64,000 bases of DNA from Bacteroidota bacterium (GTDB taxonomy: Bacteria > Bacteroidota > Bacteroidia > Chitinophagales > Saprospiraceae): positions 1-64,000 of the forward strand of contig JAKQHS010000139.1 in the NCBI GenBank assembly GCA_029557915.1, read 5' to 3'. Positions 59,514 through 64,000 of the stretch are shown here, one piece after another; position 1 is the first letter of the stretch; each line of letters starts with the position of its first letter. Under the pieces are notes generated by a model. It was not told where the DNA came from. It did no database searches and saw only the letters and a list, made by a program, of their open reading frames with translations. Both the position numbers and the translations under genes were made by a program.

Positions 59514-61742
59514 ATGATACCGGTTAAGTTTTTGGGGAGATGGATGAGGGTTATTTATTTTCTGATCCTGGCCTTGCATCTTCAAGCCCAGGGGGGATTA
59601 AAGGGATGGCTGGTCGATGAACAAAAAATGCCGCTGGAAGGGGCTACCCTTGCCTGGAAAAACATGTCGGCCCATGCCGTCTCCGACAGCGCGGGATATT
59701 TCCAGATCCAAAGGCTCAGATCGGACAGCATCCTGGTGATCCAGTATGTCGGCTTTAAAACGCTTGAATATAAGATTCCTGAAGGGCAACATGAAATACG
59801 CCTTACGCTGAGTGAAAACATTGTCCTGCAGCAAGTGGAAGTCCGGGCCAAAGCCAATGACAGTTTCACCCCCCTGAGCAGCAATATGAATAAGGAGGTG
59901 ATCAGCATGCGGGAACTGCGTAAAGCGCCTTGCTGCAACCTCTCCGAAAGTTTTGAAACCAGCGCGGTAGTGGATGCCAATTATACGAATGCGGCCCTGG
60001 GCACCCGGGAGATCGAAATGCTGGGCATCCGGGGAATCTATTCCCAGATCATGCTGGATTCGCGGCCCACGATGTACAATTTCGCATCCCCTTTCGCCTT
60101 TGATTTTATTCCTGGCCCCTGGCTCAAAGGGATCCAGGTGAGCAAGGGAGCCGGAACCGTAGCCAATGGCGCCGAAGGCCTGGCCGGCCAGATCAATGTG
60201 GACCTGGTGGATCCCAGGGACGGGCCGAGATTGTTTGTAAACGCCTATGCCAATCACCGAAGCCGCTATGAAATGAACGTGGTGACCAACAAAAGGCTTG
60301 GTGAAAAATGGAGCACAGGCACCCTCCTGCATGCCAACCAGGACCAACACCACCAGGACAAAAATGAAGATGCCTTCCTCGACGCGCCGCAGAAAAAGCA
60401 GATCAATGCCATGCAGCGGTTCCATTATTATGGCCTGAAATGGGAGACCCAGATTAATGTGCACGGCATCTGGGACAAAAGGGAGGGGGGCCAGACCCGG
60501 CATCCCAGCCCGGACCACCAGGAAGAATTGCTCCTCTATGAACACGAGCAAAAACGACTGGAAATTTTCGGCCATGTCGGGTATGTGGGTTTTAAGGACC
60601 CGGGCCGTTCCATCGGTTTTCAATGGCATCTTCAGGGCCATGAATACGATGCCGCCTATGCCAGGATAGCCAACGGCAGCGACCGGTCGGCCTATGCCAA
60701 CCTGTTGTACCAGGAAAAATTCGGTTCAGAGAAACACAGCCTGCTGAGCGGACTGAGCATGAGGCGGAGCGTGACCGATGAAGGGTTCTCCGATTTCCTG
60801 TTCAACCGGAAGGAATTTATTCCGGGCCTGTTCAGCGAATATTCCTACAATGCCGACGTGACCGAATCGATATTCGGCTTTACCCTTGGCATGCGCCTGG
60901 ACCGCTACGGGGATTACGGGGTCCACGCCACGCCCCGTTTTTCCATGAGATACCAGGTGGATGAGTATGGTACCCTGCGGGCTTCGGCCGGACGTGCTTA
61001 CCGGATGCCCAATATCATTTCAGACAATCTTCATTTTATCGGGATGGGCCGGTATTTCCAGGTGCCCTCGATTGGTCTGGATATCGCCAACAATTATGGT
61101 CTGAGCTATATACAGAAAATTTACCTGGGAGGCCCGACGGAATGGAATATATCCGCCGATTTCTACCATACTTTTTTTAAGAAACAAAACATCCAGGATA
61201 TCGAATCGGAAACCAGGTATGTCATCAACCGCTATGTGGAGCATGGTTCCCGGATCAACTATTTCCTTCTCCAGAACCAGTTCCAGATGAATGCCAATTT
61301 TGGCTTCAAGCTGGCTTATAAATATACCGATGCCCGGTACCGGCTGGCTGACGGCCAGGACCTGATTTCCAGGCTGTACCTACCGAAGCACCGTGCCTTA
61401 TTCACCCTTGATCTCAATTCGAACGAAAGCGTGTGGCTGGGGAATGTCACGGTTCAGTGGGTGGGGCCCCAGCGGATGCTGGATATTTCAGAATACCCGA
61501 CCCCCGGCAGTGCAGGTCAGCCGGATCAATCGCCGTCCTACCTGATGGTCAACTTCCACATCAGCCGGAATATTGGCAAATGGGAACTTTATACGGGAAT
61601 GGAAAATGCCACCAATTATGTCCAGGAATACCAGATCGTAAGTCCAACCGCCACGGGCTCGCGGTATTTTGACGCCACCCGCCTCTACGCACCCAATATG
61701 GGAATGCGCTGGTATGGTGGAATCAAGTGGCTGCTCAACTGA
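59514..61742 (+). CDS. TonB-dependent receptor with CarboxypepD_reg domain
   Basis: This 742-residue outer-membrane receptor has a signal peptide (MRVIYFLILALHLQAQ after a short leader), a carboxypeptidase-regulatory-like domain (about 30-110), a plug (MLGIRGIYSQIMLDSRPTMY, IQVSKGAGTVANGAEGLAGQ) and a 22-strand barrel ending in RWYGGIKWLLN. The APCCNLSESFE segment before the plug is a mark of a Bacteroidetes receptor branch often found near metal-handling genes. A His/Asp-rich loop, HANQDQHHQDKNEDAF near 278-293, could be a metal or ligand site. The substrate is unknown. It is divergent from the M1-barrel gene by 65 bases and overlaps the end of galE by eight bases. Confidence 0.93.
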   Translation: MIPVKFLGRWMRVIYFLILALHLQAQGGLKGWLVDEQKMPLEGATLAWKNMSAHAVSDSAGYFQIQRLRSDSILVIQYVGFKTLEYKIPEGQHEIRLTLSENIVLQQVEVRAKANDSFTPLSSNMNKEVISMRELRKAPCCNLSESFETSAVVDANYTNAALGTREIEMLGIRGIYSQIMLDSRPTMYNFASPFAFDFIPGPWLKGIQVSKGAGTVANGAEGLAGQINVDLVDPRDGPRLFVNAYANHRSRYEMNVVTNKRLGEKWSTGTLLHANQDQHHQDKNEDAFLDAPQKKQINAMQRFHYYGLKWETQINVHGIWDKREGGQTRHPSPDHQEELLLYEHEQKRLEIFGHVGYVGFKDPGRSIGFQWHLQGHEYDAAYARIANGSDRSAYANLLYQEKFGSEKHSLLSGLSMRRSVTDEGFSDFLFNRKEFIPGLFSEYSYNADVTESIFGFTLGMRLDRYGDYGVHATPRFSMRYQVDEYGTLRASAGRAYRMPNIISDNLHFIGMGRYFQVPSIGLDIANNYGLSYIQKIYLGGPTEWNISADFYHTFFKKQNIQDIESETRYVINRYVEHGSRINYFLLQNQFQMNANFGFKLAYKYTDARYRLADGQDLISRLYLPKHRALFTLDLNSNESVWLGNVTVQWVGPQRMLDISEYPTPGSAGQPDQSPSYLMVNFHISRNIGKWELYTGMENATNYVQEYQIVSPTATGSRYFDATRLYAPNMGMRWYGGIKWLLN

Positions 61743-62757
61743 TCAATTCCGACTTGTTTTTCTCCCAGGCCCAGGCATGGGCCATGATGTCCTCCATCGT
61801 ATAAGCCGGTTGCCAGCCCAAGAGATTTTTTGCCTTCTGGTAATCCGCATAGATGGCGACTACGTCCCCGGGCCTTCTGCCGGCCCATTTTACGGGCAAT
61901 TTTTCTCCCCTTACCCGGTTGAAGGCTTCGATGGCCTCCAAAATGGTCACGCCCCTTCCCGTGCCCAGGTTGAATACTTCATAGGTTCCTGCAGGGAGAT
62001 TTCCCAGGTAATCCATAGCCAGGGTATGGGCCCGGGCCAGGTCCATGATGTGGATAAAATCCCTTACGTTGGTTCCATCGCGCGTAGGATAGTCATTGCC
62101 GTAAATGCTCAGGAAAGGCCTTTTGCCGGCACCGGTCTCCATGATCAGGGGGATCAGGTTGCGCACTTCTTTGGTGGCGGCTTCTCCCAAATGCCCGCCC
62201 GGGTGCGCGCCGGCCGGATTAAAATATCGCAGGGATACACAACTCATGGATCCGGCATGCCGGGTAAAATCCTGCAGGATCATTTCACCAAGCTGTTTGG
62301 TCAGACCATAAGGGGATTCGGCTTGTTTCCAGGGGGTGGATTCCGTGACGGGGAGCTGGTCGGCATTGCCATATACGGTGCAGGAGGAGGAAAAGATCAA
62401 CCGGGGCACACGATGTTTTTTCTGGAAATGGATCAGGTTGATCAGGCCGCTGACATTGTTTTCATAATAGAGGTCTGGGTGGACCACCGATTCATCCACA
62501 CTTTTCAGTGCGGCAAAATGCATGATGGCATCCAGCCGGGGGTGCGCATCGAAGATCCTACCCAGGCTGTCCTTGTCCCTGAGGTCGGCCTGATAAGAAA
62601 GGCAGGGCTTGCCGGAGATTTTTTCAATCCGGTCAAATACCCGGGGAGAGGAATTGACATAATTGTCGAGGCCGATCACCTCGTGGCCGTGCTGGAGCAG
62701 GTCGATGGCCGTATGGCTCCCTATATATCCCGATGCCCCGGTGACCAGTACTTTCAA
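61735..62757 (-). CDS. galE: UDP-glucose 4-epimerase
   Basis: This enzyme interconverts UDP-glucose and UDP-galactose. It begins at a TTG at 62757 (read as Met), giving MKVLVTGASGYIGSHTAIDL, the correct family start and NAD loop. The longer frame up to 62895 adds 46 residues unlike any epimerase and is rejected. The catalytic residues are in SSSCTVYGNADQ and YGLTKQLGE (YxxxK); NPAGAHPGG and GTNVRDFIH are conserved. At 340 residues it is full length. It overlaps the TonB receptor end by eight bases. Confidence 0.95.
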   Translation of the reverse strand: MKVLVTGASGYIGSHTAIDLLQHGHEVIGLDNYVNSSPRVFDRIEKISGKPCLSYQADLRDKDSLGRIFDAHPRLDAIMHFAALKSVDESVVHPDLYYENNVSGLINLIHFQKKHRVPRLIFSSSCTVYGNADQLPVTESTPWKQAESPYGLTKQLGEMILQDFTRHAGSMSCVSLRYFNPAGAHPGGHLGEAATKEVRNLIPLIMETGAGKRPFLSIYGNDYPTRDGTNVRDFIHIMDLARAHTLAMDYLGNLPAGTYEVFNLGTGRGVTILEAIEAFNRVRGEKLPVKWAGRRPGDVVAIYADYQKAKNLLGWQPAYTMEDIMAHAWAWEKNKSELIS

Positions 62758-63161
62758 AATGGGTTTGATTGGCAAGGTACCTGACGTTTTGCAGAAGCCA
62801 TGGCAACAGGTCTTGAATGATTGCTGAGAACGGAAGAGATCATATACGGCGGAAATTCTAAACCGAAGAGAATGCAGAAATCGCAAGAAGGACACAGAGG
62901 AGCAAAGTGAATAAAAGTCCCGGTGCCTCCTGTTTTTATCAGCGTTCCGTGCGGTTTATATTTTACTCAAATCTAGTGATTTCCGATTAATTGGTTTTCC
63001 GTACAATGAGTCGAAGTGTGCATGACTATCCCACACTTTCAGGAGCAAGCCTGGTTTATTTGAAAATGCAAAACCGCTCCCGAAGAAGGGGGATGGTCAT
63101 ACCCCCATCTGCGGATAAAACCCCTGGAAGCAAAACTTTAAATTAATTTTGCCGGTGCTTC
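62758..63161. other. intergenic region, no gene recognised
   Basis: This gap between galE and the PAP2 gene holds a run of short direct repeats near 62870-62915 (aaggacacagaggagcaaag, like the 11250-11457 units) and nothing that encodes a recognised protein. Upstream sequence of the galE start has an A/G-rich leader. No RNA is seen. Confidence 0.5.
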
Positions 63162-63719
63162 ATGGAGGAATTGCTGAATATCGACTACCGGTTGTTTCAT
63201 CTGATCAACCAGGTTTGGACCTCAGCCTGGCTGGATGTATTCATGAAGTTTATGCGCAATCAATACGTATGGGGCCCCTTGTATGTCTTCCTGGTGGGTT
63301 TTATCCTATTCAATTACGGTAAGCAGGGAGGCCTGTACCTGTTGTTGTTGATCTGCACGCTTTCGGTCTCGGACATGGTCAGCAGCCGCCTGATCAAGAA
63401 AAATGTGGAAAGGCTGAGGCCCTGCAACCAGGTTGAACTGGAAGGACAGCGCAGGGTCCTTGTGCGCTGCGGGTCCGGATACAGTTTTACCTCCTCGCAC
63501 GCGACCAATCATTTTACCGTGGCCTCCTTCATGGTGGCTTCCAGCTTTAATTTCCTGGGTAACCTTCGTTTTTTATTTCTGCTATGGGCAGCCTGCATCG
63601 CCTATGCCCAGGTATATGTCGGAGTCCATTTTCCGCTGGATATACTGGCAGGCAGCCTGCTGGGCACTTTTATAGGGTATACCGGTTCTAAAATTTCAAA
63701 TTTCTTCCTGTATCGATGA
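63162..63719 (+). CDS. PAP2-family membrane phosphatase
   Basis: This 185-residue membrane protein has the three PAP2 motifs: KKNVERLRPC (motif 1), SSHATNH (motif 2) and YVGVHFPLDI (motif 3, with catalytic His and the acidic residue). Five or six hydrophobic helices surround them. Family members act on lipid phosphates such as undecaprenyl diphosphate or phosphatidate; the substrate is not decided. The stop TGA overlaps the next start by four bases, so the two are coupled. Confidence 0.92.
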   Translation: MEELLNIDYRLFHLINQVWTSAWLDVFMKFMRNQYVWGPLYVFLVGFILFNYGKQGGLYLLLLICTLSVSDMVSSRLIKKNVERLRPCNQVELEGQRRVLVRCGSGYSFTSSHATNHFTVASFMVASSFNFLGNLRFLFLLWAACIAYAQVYVGVHFPLDILAGSLLGTFIGYTGSKISNFFLYR

Positions 63720-64000
63720 TGAGTCTCTGGCAATACGCGGCCTCCTCCATAGTGCTGATGCTGGGCGGGGCGTTGATCGCGGCGCTCATGACCCGGAAAC
63801 CGGGTCGCCTGATCATGCAGGACCTGCTTTCCCTGAGCGGCGCATTTTTGTTTGGGGTACTGATCCTGGAACTGATGCCCGATATTTTCCACGAGGAAGG
63901 ACATTCGGTGGCCATCCTGTTTATCGCCGGTTTTTTCCTTCAGACCGGAATGGATTATTGGACGAGCGGCATCGAACACGGACATCTGCATGTCCCGCCC
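63716..64000 (+). CDS. ZIP-family metal transporter, partial
   Basis: Open from the ATG at 63716 (or 63719) to the window edge with 95 codons. The sequence has hydrophobic helices LWQYAASSIVLMLGGALIAALM and LLSLSGAFLFGVLILELMPDIFHE, then GFFLQTGMDYWTSGIEHGHLH. The ELMPDIFHE helix and the His-rich segment are typical of ZIP transporters, which move zinc, iron or manganese. The end, and so the full helix count, lies outside. It is translationally coupled to the PAP2 gene. Confidence 0.85.
   Translation, partial: MMSLWQYAASSIVLMLGGALIAALMTRKPGRLIMQDLLSLSGAFLFGVLILELMPDIFHEEGHSVAILFIAGFFLQTGMDYWTSGIEHGHLHVPP

Noticed and set aside
62758-62895. N-terminal extension of galE up to the ATG at 62895
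   Set aside because: The added residues are unlike epimerases, and the true start motif begins at 62757.

Overview
The window reads as a chromosomal segment of a Bacteroidota (Bacteroidetes) bacterium of moderate GC, possibly of the Saprospiraceae/Chitinophagia side. Supporting signs: two proteins end in type IX secretion (T9SS) sorting domains, there is a GldC gliding-associated protein, a short primary sigma factor, DUF5686 and TonB-dependent outer-membrane proteins, TAnnTTTG-type promoters in front of the RNA genes, and few visible Shine-Dalgarno sequences. Family-level placement is inference.

Layout. 1-2.8 kb is an accessory edge: the end of an IS66-type element with a visible terminus, then two A+T-rich genes of unknown role (one DUF4304), each followed by an attC-like folded site. 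2.8-7.1 kb holds a small membrane protein, a lone FtsX/MacB-type permease, a YefM-YoeB toxin-antitoxin pair with a TGTACA operator, and a degenerate ~200-bp tandem repeat. 7.1-11.2 kb carries a large secreted cupredoxin plus six-CHRD protein and a HAD hydrolase. 11.5-21.5 kb is amino-acid metabolism: gltD-gltB, a helical-repeat protein, an APC permease and proC. 21.7-28.7 kb has tRNA-Arg(CCG), a TMEM175-like channel, an ArsR-SRPBCC-DoxX-DUF4256 operon, a DUF2490 pair, a GlsB-like protein, a second APC permease and a DinB protein. 28.8-42.8 kb mixes surface proteins (DUF5686, FG-GAP/T9SS), menaquinone MqnD, an RluA-type pseudouridine synthase, the SRP RNA, a transaldolase-like enzyme, a nucleoside phosphorylase, an ArsC-like protein, altronate dehydratase, GldC, a small kinase and a PD40 lipoprotein. 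43.2-53.7 kb is core housekeeping: dnaG, dapB, accD, bshC, rpoD, pnp, rpsO. 53.8-64 kb has an M16 peptidase, purD, an M1 peptidase with a barrel-like C-terminus, a TonB receptor, galE, a PAP2 phosphatase and a ZIP transporter cut by the window edge.

How it fits together. Most of the window is ordinary chromosome. GltBD makes glutamate, ProC makes proline and two APC carriers move amino acids. MqnD points to the futalosine route to menaquinone and BshC to bacillithiol as the low-molecular-weight thiol. The secreted proteins feed the outer membrane and T9SS.

The least explained signals are: (i) the attC-like cassette pair at the left edge; (ii) short-period tandem repeats that begin exactly at, or run through, the stop codons of about ten genes, with a few repeat families re-used between loci; (iii) a promoter-hairpin-terminator unit without an ORF between dnaG and a small lipoprotein gene; (iv) an M1 metallopeptidase that appears fused to an outer-membrane barrel; (v) a long Arg/Asp/Gly repeat tail on polynucleotide phosphorylase.
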